Source: Adineta steineri
Taxonomy: Eukaryota > Rotifera > Eurotatoria > Adinetida > Adinetidae
Direction of reading: 5' to 3'
DNA length: 64,000 nt
NCBI GenBank assembly: GCA_905250115.1
Contig: CAJNOI010000009.1
Location: 258,221 to 322,220 of the forward strand
Position numbers and translations under genes: made by a program. Numbering within the stretch: the first letter of the stretch is position 1; each line of letters starts with the position of its first letter. Below are positions 38,961 through 50,940 of the stretch, in pieces. The notes beneath the pieces are model-generated. The model saw only the letters and a program-made list of their open reading frames with translations, did no database searches and was not told the DNA's origin.

Positions 38961-41288
38961 ATGCGTTCGACGAATGAATCAGTTAAATTATATGTTGGTG
39001 ATTTAGGTGATAATCGTAAATCAGATTTAAATCGTTTATTTAGTAAATATGGAGAGATTTCAACGATATATATTGATGAAAATAAACATTTCGGTTTTGT
39101 TGAGTTTAAATCTTTGAGTGATGCTAAACGTGCATTAGAACGTACACATAATAAAACAATAAATGGTTCAAAAATTCGTGTTGAATATGCTAAATCGGAT
39201 AAAATATCTCGAAATTATCGACGTCCATTATCTCGTGATCGTTCGCCAACATCAGTTCTCTACAATCATTTACAGGTTTTAATTTAAAACAAGAATAATA
39301 CTTAGTCTTTTTTATGAAAATTTTCTCTCTAGGTAACAGCTAATCGTTTACCATCTATGCAAGCATTTCGTCAAAATTATTATCAACAATATCCATCAGA
39401 AATAATACCTAATTCTTCGATGTTATCTTCTCGTGGTCGATCTTTAACACCACCATCATTCAAACAAAATTCTCATCTATCATTACGATCACAAGATTTA
39501 TATTATCATCATCATCCAGCTATGTACAGTGATCCAGCATATTATCGAGCATATAGTGATCCATTTTTAATGCAACGACTTCCGCCACCTGCTTTTCTTT
39601 CTCCAACATCATCATCATCATCTCGTCCATATCGAAATATGTATTCATCTTCTGGTGATATTGATCGTTATACAGGACATCTATCTTCAGTACAACGTTC
39701 GAAACGAAGTCGTAGTCGTAGTCGACGCAGGTACGAAAGTAATCAAATCCAAATCGACTTGTTCGTTTGCTCTTCATCTTTTCTTTTCTTCTCATCATAT
39801 TTACTCATCGTTTCGACTATTTTACAATCGCGTTCATCTCACATTCTAAATTTCTTTTCTTTTTCAAAGCTGACAGTTAATGGAATTTAGATGAAGGTTT
39901 GTTTTTTCGTGATCTTCTATAAACATATATATATATTAAAAATCAAAATTTTTTATAAAAGGAAAAATCTGTATCATTTTTGTGTTTAGAACTTCGCCAT
40001 CACGTCGAAATCGTTCGAGTCGTGAAAGAAAACATAAACGACGAACATCATCTTCGTCATCTCCTCAACAGCAACGTGGACCACGAACACCACCACTATC
40101 ATCAACACATCGATCAAGTAAAAGGTAATAGTTATATGAGCGAGAAATTCTTATTAGTTGATATTATTTTTAATTGTATCATTAAGATACAATTAATAAA
40201 ATAGAAATTAAATTTTATGTTATTCTACTGGTACCATATACTGACATTCTTTGTCTTTACAATTAAATATTCTCATAATCTTGATACTGCTTTATAAATT
40301 CCATCAGTGTTATTGATAACATTTTTGCAAAATTTAAATGACCGAGATGTTCTCTTTCTCGTAGAGAAGAGTCCAGTAAACATGAATTGTTTGCTTGTGT
40401 GTCCGCAGGGTCAAAAAGACATTCCTAGAGGTATTTCGATGCAGGGACTTCGAATCTAATGTTAGTTTTTTAAAATTCTTTAAAAAAAATTTTTTTTACG
40501 AAAAAATGTTTTTTGATATAAAATTTGGCGAAACGGTTTTTGAGGTCGGGGGAACACGAATATGATGTTGGTGTTTGCAAGTTATTTAAGCAAGAGGTCC
40601 CATAGCATTGTAGAACACCATTTCTACGAGAGAGAGCTAAGCGAGTTCTTAGACGAACGTTACTTGTTATAGATTATGAGATTATAAGGATTAGAATGCA
40701 ATATGGCTAAGTTTCTTTTTATGATACTGACGGTTCATAATGATGAGTTGTAAGATTTCTTTTATTTATTAAAGCATTTTTTGTATACTATAGATGCTTA
40801 GGACAAAGGTGAGGATATCAATTTGTATTACTACAACGAATTAAAATATAATACAGCGGAAAAAAAACAATTTATATGCAGCTTGGAACATTTATGATAC
40901 TTCTATGCAAGCATTTTAACTAGGTTCTATTAAAGATTATTTATTTTTAGTAGTTCTTATTAAATAGCGGATAGGATTCTTTTATTATTTCATTAAAATC
41001 TAACAATAAAATCATTCCTATAATGTAATAAGGCACCTATTTCATTTAGAAATGCGTAGAGATTATATTTTCTTCCATTATTTTAGAACACGTTCAGGCT
41101 CGAATGCCGTTGCTTCGACATCTGAACGAAAATCATCATCAAGTTCATCTTCTGGAGACGAAGAAAAACGATCAAGTTCAAGAAAGTAAATTTGAAAATA
41201 TTGATTTAAATTTAATATTTATTTTCATATTAGATCTCCAAATGATGAATCAAATCGAAAACATTCAAAAAGAAAAACAAGAGAATGA
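38961..41288 (+). CDS. SR-family splicing factor (one RRM plus RS tail)
   Basis: Predicted nuclear pre-mRNA splicing factor. Five exons (38961-39275, 39333-39730, 39990-40124, 41087-41185, 41234-41288) join to 333 residues. Residues ~8-75 form an RRM with RNP2 LYVGDL and RNP1 KHFGFVEF, followed by ALERTHNKTINGSKIRVEYA. The middle is rich in Ser, Tyr and Pro. Arg/Ser tracts (RSKRSRSRSRRR, RRNRSSRERKHKRR, SERKSSSSSSSG, RKHSKRKTRE) form the RS domain, split over the last four exons. The ~960-bp intron 40125-41086 contains repeat copy C and is by far the longest. Assignment to a specific SRSF member is not possible. It shares a promoter region with RPL30. Confidence 0.85.
40354..40668 (+). repeat. 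Dispersed repeat, copy C
   Basis: About 315 bp inside intron 3 of the SR gene. The left end, ctttctcgtagagaagagtc, and the right end, gagagagctaagcgagttct then ttacttgt, match copies A and B. The block ggtatttcgatgcagggact is shared with copy B, but the middle (about 40455-40615) differs from B, so the family has variable cores between conserved ends. Confidence 0.75.
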
Positions 41289-42251
41289 ATATTAAAAATT
41301 CAAAAATAATCCTGTTTGCTTACTATTTCACTTGCTAATTACATTTGTGTGTGTGTTTTGTCTATTTCCTATTGAGCATTTGTCATAAGATGGTTCCACT
41401 AACTACTTCGTCTTTTGCTTGTTTCATTTTGATAAATCCTATTATTGCGGCTATTATGTATAGTATGAAACTATACATATATTATTTCAATGATATATGA
41501 TTGTTATTAGTTTTTTTTCTCAAATAAAATGAACTGTGAACATGCATAAGTTTATAATTGAAAATCATTTTAATATTCAGATTACGAAAAATAGATTTTG
41601 GAATGAATAATCAAGTATACGTAATAATTGACTGAGACTTGATGAAATTAAATGGAATATATAGTACTTTATTTTGCAATTAAGTTAGTTAAAATATATT
41701 AAATTCAATAAAATGAAGTGTTTAATCTAATATTATTTGAATGAGAAGGAATGCGACTATCTTCTTAATCATACGATTCAATATCTTTTTAACACCAGAA
41801 AGGTTAACTGCAAATTCTACAGTGAATTGTTTCAAAACTGAAGAAAAGTTATACGACACAAACTGGACTATTTTCTACGATAAATTCAATTTGTTTCAAT
41901 TAGAATATCACTTAACTAATTGATGGTTCAAATGTATACATAAAACTGTATAGGTCATATTTCTTCCATGTAGTGCAAAAGCAAAGCACGGTAAATCGAC
42001 CCTTTCCGTCGAAATATACTTATATCATTGTCTCTCTTGATTCATACACCAAAAAACGCTTTGGTATTTTTATCTCTATTCCAAAACAATCGAAGATATA
42101 TAGTAAATTATATTGAACAATATTCATAATCCTTTTCTTAATACTACAACAATTATATTTCAAACGTTATTTTTACTTTAATATAATAAATAATACAAGA
42201 CAACATCAAAATTGACAACACAAAATATAATCATAATGTCATCTTTTCTTT
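41289..42251. other. Intergenic spacer, SR gene to GPCR cluster
   Basis: Nearly 1 kb of AT-rich convergent spacer. A frame at 41741-41923 is open but shows no family resemblance and no splice context, so I do not call it. Confidence 0.4.
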
Positions 42252-43070
42252 CTAACACGATCTTTCTATTTTGTTAATTTCAAGCATCATGGTGTTTGCT
42301 CTTTGTCGTTCCATTGGTGCATTTGTTCCATTCATGGTCAGCGTTTGTCCATTCGAGTTCATTTCAATGCGTGCATGAAATCGTCGATATATTGAACTAT
42401 TTTTACCAAAGATACAACCCATCATTTTAATTATTATACAAAGAAATTCTTTTCGATATACACTTCCAGACAGGGTAAATCTATATTTCGAAAAAAGAAA
42501 AAATATATATAGTAAATTATACTAAACTATATACATGTAGATCACTTACACATAAAAGCTTGTACTGGCGTTAATATGCACAAATATCCTTAACAATATT
42601 GTTATAAANNNNNNNNNNNNNNNNNNNNNNNNNNNNNNNNNNNNNNNNNNNNNNNNNNNNNNNNNNNNNNNNNNNNNNNNNNNNNNNNNNNNNNNNNNNN
42701 NNNNNNNNTGTGCATTTCTTGAACTAATACAAAAACGATCAATACCAGCTAAGATGTTAAACCATGATGAGAGAGCCAATGAAGAATGAAGAAAAAAATA
42801 ACGAAATCGACAAAGTGTCACATTATATGAAGCAGGATCAACGCCAAAACCATCAGAAAGAGAACGTAAAACTAGACCAAAGAAAAGATCACCAAAATTG
42901 GCGAATGATGCGCAGATAAAGTAAGTTGAACATGGATTTTTGATAAGATTTGGACGTGTAAAAATTAGAATATTGAAAATATTTCCAGGAACACCAAAAA
43001 TAAATACTGCGAGTGGAGCAAATCGACTAAATTGAAGAGTAACAGCGTTAATTATGGTTGCAGCAGACAT
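42252..43070 (-). CDS. Rhodopsin-like GPCR, copy 1 (interrupted by assembly gap)
   Basis: Seven-transmembrane receptor of the rhodopsin-like class; ligand unknown. Exon 1 runs 43070-42550 and exon 2 runs 42480-42252. TM1 has GVPGNIFNILIF and TM3 ends GIDRFCISSR, the D-R-Y position reading DRF. An N run at 42609-42708 removes the end of TM3 through TM6. The last exon encodes the tail after TM7 (VYRKEFL...GCIFGKNSSIYRR), a conserved acidic/basic C-terminus ending EINKIERSC. In copies 2 and 3 exon 1 is 872 bp; only 421 bp are present here. Whether it is intact cannot be judged. Confidence 0.75.
42609..42708. other. Assembly gap (100 N)
   Basis: A run of exactly 100 N inside exon 1 of GPCR copy 1. 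By comparison with the 872-bp exon 1 of both neighbouring copies, about 450 bp should be missing, so 100 is likely a placeholder size. Confidence 0.8.
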
Positions 43071-43222
43071 TCTTAAGTAGTTATTTTCTAAAATGAAAAG
43101 ATAAGAAGTATTAGCGAGTGTTGTCAGATATATGGCTGAAAGTCAAAATGTTAGATAGTTTAGTTCTATTTACAGGATATACGCAATTCGTTAAACTGTT
43201 GTATAGCAAACTATGATATGTA

Positions 43223-43800
43223 CAGTGTATCTGAAAAGTGACTTCCTAAAAGTTCTGTAGTATATCTTTTCTATTTCATATAAGTATATCAATAATTTTT
43301 TTATAAATTGTTCGTTAATGTACTCAACTTTTATTTATCAAAAAGATCTTCTATATTACTATGCAAGACTATTATCTTGGATGATTATCGAGAAATTTTG
43401 CTTTATTTTAATTTCAGAAAAACCATCTGTATCGTATTTTCTTTGATTATTTCGTAGTTCTCTGGTAGCTTTCTACAGATTTTATTTCAAAGAAAAGATT
43501 TTGAATCTTTTCAATATACACATTTTTTTATAACTCAACAAACTGTATTTACCTACATGCAAATATAAAAGAAAAAACCTTAGTCCATTTCTCAGTTATC
43601 CGCATCTTTAAAAGAAAGGAAAATTTTCAGTATCATCGTTGAAGGTAATAGTTTTGCACAATAATATGAGAAATCGTTCCGATAAATAAGAATTTGGTAT
43701 ACTCACCCAAAATTCAAAAAAAATAGTTTATTCATATAGTTAAATGAAATAGCAGTGATATACTAGATAACTTTTAGAAAAGAACTTTTAGAACACACTG
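43223..43800. mobile_element. Mariner-like non-autonomous element with TA target duplication
   Basis: The left end is cagtgtatctgaaaagtgac and the right end, reversed, is cagtgtgttctaaaagttct. Similarity continues inward for ~80 bp (shared tctagtatatc-like and ctatttcat blocks). The element is 578 bp and flanked by TA on both sides (43221-43222, 43801-43802), the Tc1/mariner target. There is no transposase frame. The corresponding flank of GPCR copy 2 lacks it, and similarity resumes at the ...aattattctttca sequence. Confidence 0.75.
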
Positions 43801-44977
43801 TATCTGAATTATAACTATTCTTTCAAATCATAAAAAGGGATAGTTTGATTTTGAGGCATGAAAAGTTATCGAAAAAGGAAAAAACTGATATTAAGAAAAC
43901 ACTTAAACAATGTTTTCTATACATTTTGTTTTATTTTGAAATGAAAAAAACAAAACATCCTATGATATTATATAAAAATAGTATGCTAATAGAAAAAAAA
44001 TATAAGAATGCTTTCATTTATTTCTCTCCAATAATAACCGTGTTTCTTCTAGGAAAAACTTCTGACGTCAGGAGCATTATTCAAATAAGATTAAAATCAA
44101 ACATAAACTGAAAGTAATATATTAATGTTTTTTATGAATTCATGTCAGATAAATGTCGCATGATGAAAAGCATGAATTTTGAGATATGAAATACTTTTAG
44201 TTTCCATCATCAGATGAAAGTTATTTGAAATAATTATGCATTGTTTGAATTTATAAAAATAATTCGACGGTAAGAAGATAAATATTAGTGTCTATTGATA
44301 GAACTAATCTGTCTATAGCATTACTTCTGTAAAAAAAACTCGTGAATTATATTTTCTAATAATAGTGTAAATAATAAAAAAATATGGAATAGATTATATA
44401 TGTCATAGGTGAATAATATGGAACAAAAAGTATACTAAAACCATCTATAAGTACTATGGGCAAAGTGAAAGAGAATAAAATCTGATTACGTTAGCAAAGT
44501 CTTTCATTAATATCTATGATTTGAACTCGAGTATTCAAACCTTTTCCCTCCTAATGAACTGCAACAACTCTTTTCTGTAAAAAATAACATGTTGATGTTA
44601 ATTATGTATTATAATCAAAGAAACACAAACAAGTTTGAATGAGAAGGAAATTAATAAAATATATTATAATATTAAAAATAAAACAGAAGAATGATTACTA
44701 ATATAAACTACTTTTAATATTTTTGAGTAGAAGTCTCGTTATTTATATTGTAAATGATAATGAAGTATTATTGCTGTTCTTTTCACAGTATCTGTTGATT
44801 CTGTAGACGAAGTTCTAATAATAAATTGAACTCGTCTATACGGCTTACTGTTTTTACTAAATAATCATTCAACAAGTTTGATTATTGATTGACTAAATTG
44901 ATATGAAAACCTACTGCGAGAAAAAATAGGGCTAGAAAAATAAGTTTTCATAAATTACGGAAAACGTTTCTTTACTT

Positions 44978-45340
44978 ACACTGGAGTTAATAGATACACA
45001 TACTCTCAACACTAGTACTATGAAGTTTTCAATTGATACTTGATTTGCATCTTTTACTAGATTTTGTGTGAATGTGGCGTATAATAACGTCTAAATAACG
45101 ATTGATAATGCCAGCATAACAGTACAAATATCATTTTTAGATGATTATTTGTTATGTTATATGTCGCTACAGGAACAATATATGAACGTGTCTGATGTAT
45201 ATTATAATATTTTCCTAATCCGACAGTACCCATAACTAGCGATGGTGTAAAAGTAAATGAACCGAATTAGATCGAATAATGAAACATTGTGACACATCGA
45301 CTGATCTGAAGGACAATATTTGTCAGATGATTTGCATTTG
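44978..45340 (-). pseudogene. Decayed GPCR copy (psi-A)
   Basis: The stretch aligns with the TM6-TM7 end and preceding loop of the intact receptors. It shares a donor-like cttacac junction, a run equivalent to ttttgtgtgaatgt, and a loop with tgtcgctacaggaacaata. Reading frames are broken by several indels, and no start or N-terminal half is present. It lies 5' of GPCR copy 1, in the same orientation. Confidence 0.65.
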
Positions 45341-45621
45341 ATATCTTAAAATGTTTCCGATAAATTATAAAATGATGAGTCTCATGTGAATCCTGTAACA
45401 AAATAACAGGACAGCAAAATATTTACATAGCTCAATCAAAAAAAAACGTCAAAATAAATTATATTGAAAAATTACCATCTTTAACTGTTCAGTATAACTT
45501 ATTTGATAGTTTGGTAACTTTGTATTTAAAGAACAAGTTTTATGATAAAAAAACTACTCTATATGTAAGATTGAAATATAACGTCAAAGAAACAAATGGG
45601 TATATATACATATATATATAT

Positions 45622-46591
45622 CACAGGACAGTGTGAAATCTAGTTCAATTTAGAATTTTCCTATTACAGATTAGAATTCTGATTTAAACTAGGATGAATT
45701 AGAATCTTTATTATTACTAGTTCAGTATAGAACGATCTCGTATTGAACTAGTTGAGTCTGTAATTCTGTTTTGAACTAGGATATTGTGGAATTCTAATGT
45801 GTCCTATTCACAGCGGACTAGGACGGATTGGAATTTTGATTAGAACTAGTAAAGATTATAATCTTAATTAGAACTAGTTCAGGATAGAATGAAATAAGAT
45901 AAATTTTGGGGCTCAACATATTTCATACGAAAATTTCTGACGCAAAAATGAAAATTTTTCTAACAAGACAAACAACAACAAAATTTTCTATAGTCATAGT
46001 TTTTATAATTCATACTGATTCTATTAAAACATTGTAAACAACATTTTGCCTTCTTTCGTTTGCACTATCATTGATTTATAGTTGAATCACCAGCGCATCT
46101 ATATGTATTAGTAACTCTGAAATTACTCTAAAGTCGATATGACTGTATAAATATAACAGAAGATAAATATTTGATATTTATGTCACGCATTCTCTTACAC
46201 TCTTCAATCTATGTGTATCATTTATTTATTGATTCTCGAATAAAATACTACTATTTAAAGTTTATCAGTGTGGTGCACGTAACTTAAACTATTTCACATA
46301 TTAAAAATTGACCCGTTTTTGATACTTGCTAAACAATCTTACATATACCGATTCCATTCTGAACTAGTTCTAACTAAGATTCTAATCCGTCCTAGTCCAC
46401 TGTGAATAGGACACATTAGAATTCCACAATATCCTAGTTCAAAACAGAATTACAGACTCAACTAGTTCAATATGAGATCGTTCTATACTGAACTAGTAAT
46501 AATAAAGATTCTAATTCATCCTAGTTTAAATCAGAACTCTAATCTTTAATAGGAAAATTCTGAATTGAGCTAGATTTCACACTGTCCTGTG
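45622..46591. mobile_element. Foldback (long inverted-repeat) element, 970 bp
   Basis: The left arm starts cacaggacagtgtgaaatct and the right arm, reversed, starts with the same 20 bases. The arms are ~250 bp and nearly identical when one is reversed. The left arm has an extra ~30 bp (agattataatcttaattaga region) near its inner end. Arms are packed with gaactagt/actagttc and tagaattc motifs. The ~450-bp AT-rich centre has no transposase frame. Both ends abut TA-repeat DNA, so a target duplication cannot be read. Confidence 0.8.
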
Positions 46592-47105
46592 GCATATATA
46601 TAGAAGGAAATCGAAGACAGTCATCAACTGAAAATATTTGTATATTAGAATAGTTGACAAAGAACTAGTCTCTTTTTTTCTTATTGTACTGTAAAACAAT
46701 GTTTCAGTGTGTTCAAGAAAATCCCAGTTGATTGCCTGTTAAGTATTAGAATGATTTATTAAAGTTGAATGTTACATATATATATATATATTCGTTTCAG
46801 ACATCATATCCTAGCTGATATTTTTTCCTTCATTTCACTTTTATATTATTTTCTATAATAGTCTACTTCATAAAACTTCAATTTTTTGCTCTAGTATCTT
46901 CTTTTGAGTATGTTATTTCCACTAAATGTATTGAAACGCATACACTTTCAAGATTCATAATCTTGCTCTTAATGGCAGAAGAAATATCTTCCAAATGTTA
47001 TTTTCATTATGATACAACAAATAATACAAGACAACGTCAAAACTTAGAACACAAAATATAATCTTGATGTCAAACATCTAATATAGTCTTTCTAACACGA
47101 TCTTT

Positions 47106-48284
47106 CTATTCGTTAACTTCAAGCATCATGGTATTTCCTCTATATTGTCCCACTGGTGCATTCGTTTCATTCATGGTTACTGTTTGTCCATTTATGGCTA
47201 CGGTGTTTCCATTGAAGCTCCGTTCAATTCGTACATAAAATCGCCGATATATTGAACTATGTTTACCAAAGATACAGCCAATGATTTTAATTATAATACA
47301 AAGAAATTCTTTTCGATACACACTTCCAGATAGAGTAAATCTATATTTCAAAAAAATAAACAAAGATATTTCTAATACATTATTTTTAACAATATATATG
47401 TAGATCACTTACATATAGAAACTTGTACTAGCATTAGTATATAAAAATACTCTCAATAATATTGTTATAAAGCTTTCGATTGCTACTTGAGTTGTACCTT
47501 TTACATTATTTTGTGTGAATGTAGCATATAACTTTTGAATAGCAACAGGTAATGTTAATATAATAGTACAAATAAATTGTATACATGTCATTTTGAGTAG
47601 TTGTCGATCTCGTCTTTTTAATTGACCCCTATTTGTATTATTTGTCACTACAGGAACAATTTGAGAACGTGTCTGACGAACATTATAGTAGGTTGCTAAA
47701 CCAACAAAAACCATAATTATAGGTGGTGTAAAACTATATGTTGCAAAGTAAAAGAAATCATAAAAGACTCGATATGGTCCAACCAAAGCATAACAATATG
47801 GACCAGTTTTGAGTTGTTGCATCACAAATAAACCAAGAAGATGGGAATATATAGCGAAACCTATGAATGTTGTTATAGTAGATATATAACGTGAATATTT
47901 GAGATTGCTTAGTAGGCGACGATGTACATCTCTTGAACTGATACAATAACGGTCAATACCAGCTAAGATGGTAAACCATGATGAGAGAGCCAAAGAAGGA
48001 TGAAGAATAAAATAACGAAATCGACAGAATGCTAGATTATTTGAAACAGGATCAATACCAAAACCATCCGCAAGCGAACGTGGGATTAAACCCAAGAAGA
48101 GAACATTTAAATTGACCAGGGATGCGCAGAAAAAATAAGTTGAACATGGATTTTTGATAAGATGTGGACGTGTAAAAATGAGAATATTGAAAATATTTCC
48201 GGGAACCCCAAAAATAAATACTACGAGTGGTCCAAATCGACTGAATTGAAGACCAACAGCGTTAATTATGGTTGCAGCAGACAT
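47106..48284 (-). CDS. Rhodopsin-like GPCR, copy 2
   Basis: Rhodopsin-class receptor of 368 residues; ligand unknown. Exon 1 runs 48284-47413 (872 bp) and exon 2 runs 47340-47106. The start MSAATIINAVGLQFSRFGPL is the first ATG after an acceptor-like tttcattttag, and an upstream in-frame extension has no ATG. TM1 is GVPGNIFNILIF and TM2 follows NPCSTYFFCASLVNL. TM3 ends LAGIDRYCISSR with a canonical DRY. TM6 follows the basic loop GQLKRRDRQLLKMTCIQF with ILTLP in place of CWxP. TM7 (FITILLRVFLYTNASTSFY) lacks NPxxY. The C-terminus ends EVNE, shorter than in copy 3 because of a small indel that creates an early stop. It is a tandem paralogue of copies 1 and 3. Confidence 0.85.
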
Positions 48285-49436
48285 TCTTAATGGATATTTT
48301 CTAAAATGAAAAGATAGGAAGTACTGGGGAGTGTTGTTAGATGTGTTTTGAGAAGTCAATATGTGATATAGTAGACGTCTGTAAATAGAATATATTTCAT
48401 TCAGTAGTTTGTCTTGTAGGATAATATGACATATTGGTGTGGTGCAATTATTCTTTCAGGTCATAAAAAAAAGGATTTTATTTTAGACATAAAAAGACTA
48501 ATATTAATAGAATGCTTTAAATAATTTCATTTCTTAATATTGTTCTATTAAAAAACTGAAATAGCAAGACGTCATACGACTACATGTGAAAATAGGATAT
48601 TAGGACAGAAAAAATTTTAGCAACGTTTTTACTTATTTTTCTTCTATAACAATCTAGTTTCTTCTAGTAAAAATGCCTTATGTCAGAAATATTATTCAAA
48701 TAATATCAAAACAGCACATAGGATGATTGTCAAGCGACACGTTAATTATTTTACGAAGTTTAATGTCCAATGAATGGCGTATGATAAAAGACATGATTTT
48801 TGTGAAATAAAACAGTTTTACCTTGCATCAGTGACTTAAAAACTAACTAAAAAAGCTAAAAACTCTTTAAATTTCTCAAAATACTTTGAGCGTAAAAATA
48901 TAATTGCTAGTATTTATCGACATAGCTAATCTATTCAGAGCTTTACTCTTCTTCTAAAATCATGGATTGTATTTTTTAATAATAATAAAAAAGATAAAAT
49001 AGATTGTATATATTATAGATGAATAATATCGAATAGAAAAGTAAAAGAAGAATATCTCTAACTAGTTGAAACAAATTGTAAGAAAATAAGATCTAATTGC
49101 GTTGTCAAAACCTTCCAAGAATATCTATAATTTGAACTCGATTATTCGAACTTATTTTTTATTATAATAAACTTCATCAACTCTATTCTGCGCAGATTAG
49201 ATATTAACCGTAGGTATGTATTATAATCAAGCAAACATTAACAAAATTGAATCACAAGGAAATGGAAAAAGTACATTGTAATATTAATAGTAAAACAGAG
49301 GAATGATTACTGCTATAAACTCCTTTTAACAGTTTTGAATAGAAGTTTCATGATTTTATTCTAATGATGATGAAGCATTGTTGCTGCTCTTCTTATATCA
49401 CCTACTGGTTCTTTAGACATACTTCGGTAATATATC

Positions 49437-49755
49437 AGTGATGTCCATGGCGGCGCGGCACTGGCAATCTATTCCTGTTTACCGTCGCAGCTGCTAGTTT
49501 TGTTTCACTGTCGCGGCTTGGCAACAAAAACTTGTTTTTTTAATCATCGTGTTCTGGCGCGGAAGCCGTTGAGTTTTTCTAAAGTTTTTTATTTTTATCG
49601 AAAACTGTATAATGTCTGAAATTATAGTTATATAATGATTCAAAATAAAAAAGTATCTTTCATTCAGCACTTTTGAATGACCATATTAATCGCAGCACCA
49701 CGATTAAATTTATTTCCATTTCGATGCTGTGGCGGTGCAAAGTCAGTTTTTTAAA
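49437..49755. repeat. GC-rich insertion in duplicated GPCR flank
   Basis: Compared with the matching flank of copy 1 (about 44810-44880), copy 2's flank has ~320 extra bases. The extra DNA is rich in gcgg motifs (ccatggcggcgcggcactgg at the left, gctgtggcggtgc at the right). Similarity resumes around 49757 (actaaataagcatccaacaa). No clear terminal repeats or target duplication were found, so its class is unknown. Confidence 0.45.
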
Positions 49756-49904
49756 AATATCCGTTCTCAAACAGGCATTATTTTCACTAAATAAGCATCC
49801 AACAAGTTTCATTATCAATTGACTAAATTTATATGGGAAACCTACTGTGAGAAAAAAAGAAACTAGAGAAATAATTATTTATAGATTACGGAAAACTTTT
49901 TTTT

Positions 49905-50480
49905 ACCTACATATAGAAACTTTCACTAGCGTTAGTATATATGATTATTCTCAACAATTGTGTTGTGAAGTTCTCAACTGCTACTTGGTTTACATTCTTG
50001 ACTGCACTTCGTTTAAATATAGCATATAACTTTTGAATAGCAAAAGATAATGTTAATATAACAATACAAAACAAATCTCGTCATTTTAATTGACTACTGT
50101 TTGTATTATTTTTTACTACAGGAATAAAATGTAAATGTGTCTGATATCTATTTTCATATGCTCCTAATTCAACAATAACCATAACTATTGATGATGTAAC
50201 AAGAAATTTAGCATAGTGAAAGAAATTATAAAAGATTTGATAGGTTTAACCTTGAGTATAACAATATACATCGCCTTCCACTTATTTAGTAGTGAATAAC
50301 TGAACAACATGATAATAATGTTTATATTTAAGATTACTCAGTTGACAACAGTGCACATTTCACTAACTGACACGACGACTATCAACACCAGCTAAGATAG
50401 AAAACCATGGAAAGAGAACCATAGATCAATAAAGAATAAAATCGTTAAAACTCTAGATATTTTCACTATTGAAACAGATC
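49905..50480 (-). pseudogene. Decayed GPCR copy (psi-B)
   Basis: The sequence follows the intact receptors from the TM7 donor junction backwards: a region like aactttcactagcgttagta, then TM6 (aacttttgaatagcaaaaga), the loop and TM5/TM4 remnants. Multiple frameshifts and stops break it, and most of the TM4-TM5 region is degraded. It lies 5' of GPCR copy 2, just as psi-A lies 5' of copy 1. This implies that a receptor-plus-pseudogene block was duplicated. Confidence 0.65.
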
Positions 50481-50940
50481 AATAAAATTAAAACGAGAAA
50501 AGTGAATTGATGTATTCTATATTCCAGAATAATTTTCTATGATTTATAACATTATATTATCATTATCACTAATAAAGAATTTCAACTTTTTATCACAGTA
50601 TTTTCTTTTCAGTATGTTATTACCAATAATTGTATAGAGATATCCACACCGTCAACTTCATACCTTCAATAGAAACATTTAATATTGAATTTATACCGTA
50701 GTTCAATGTACTTCAGATGTTACATTGATACATTTTTAACACATGAAAATATTATATATATTTCATCTAAATGGTTACATATCCGAAAGAAATCTTTATT
50801 TGAAGTTAAATTCTTCAAAAAAATATTTCAATATTTCATTATATTAGAACAATTATATTTGAAATTTTCTTTTTTATTATGATACAACAGATAATACAAG
50901 ACAACATCAAAACTTACAACACTAAAATATAATCATCATG

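Noticed and set aside
41741..41923. Small plus-strand open frame downstream of the SR gene
   Set aside because: Short, AT-biased, without splice context or recognisable motif.
43845..44111. 88-codon plus-strand frame 5' of GPCR copy 1
   Set aside because: Lys/Ile-rich composition typical of AT-rich non-coding DNA; the aligned flanks of copies 2 and 3 do not preserve the frame.
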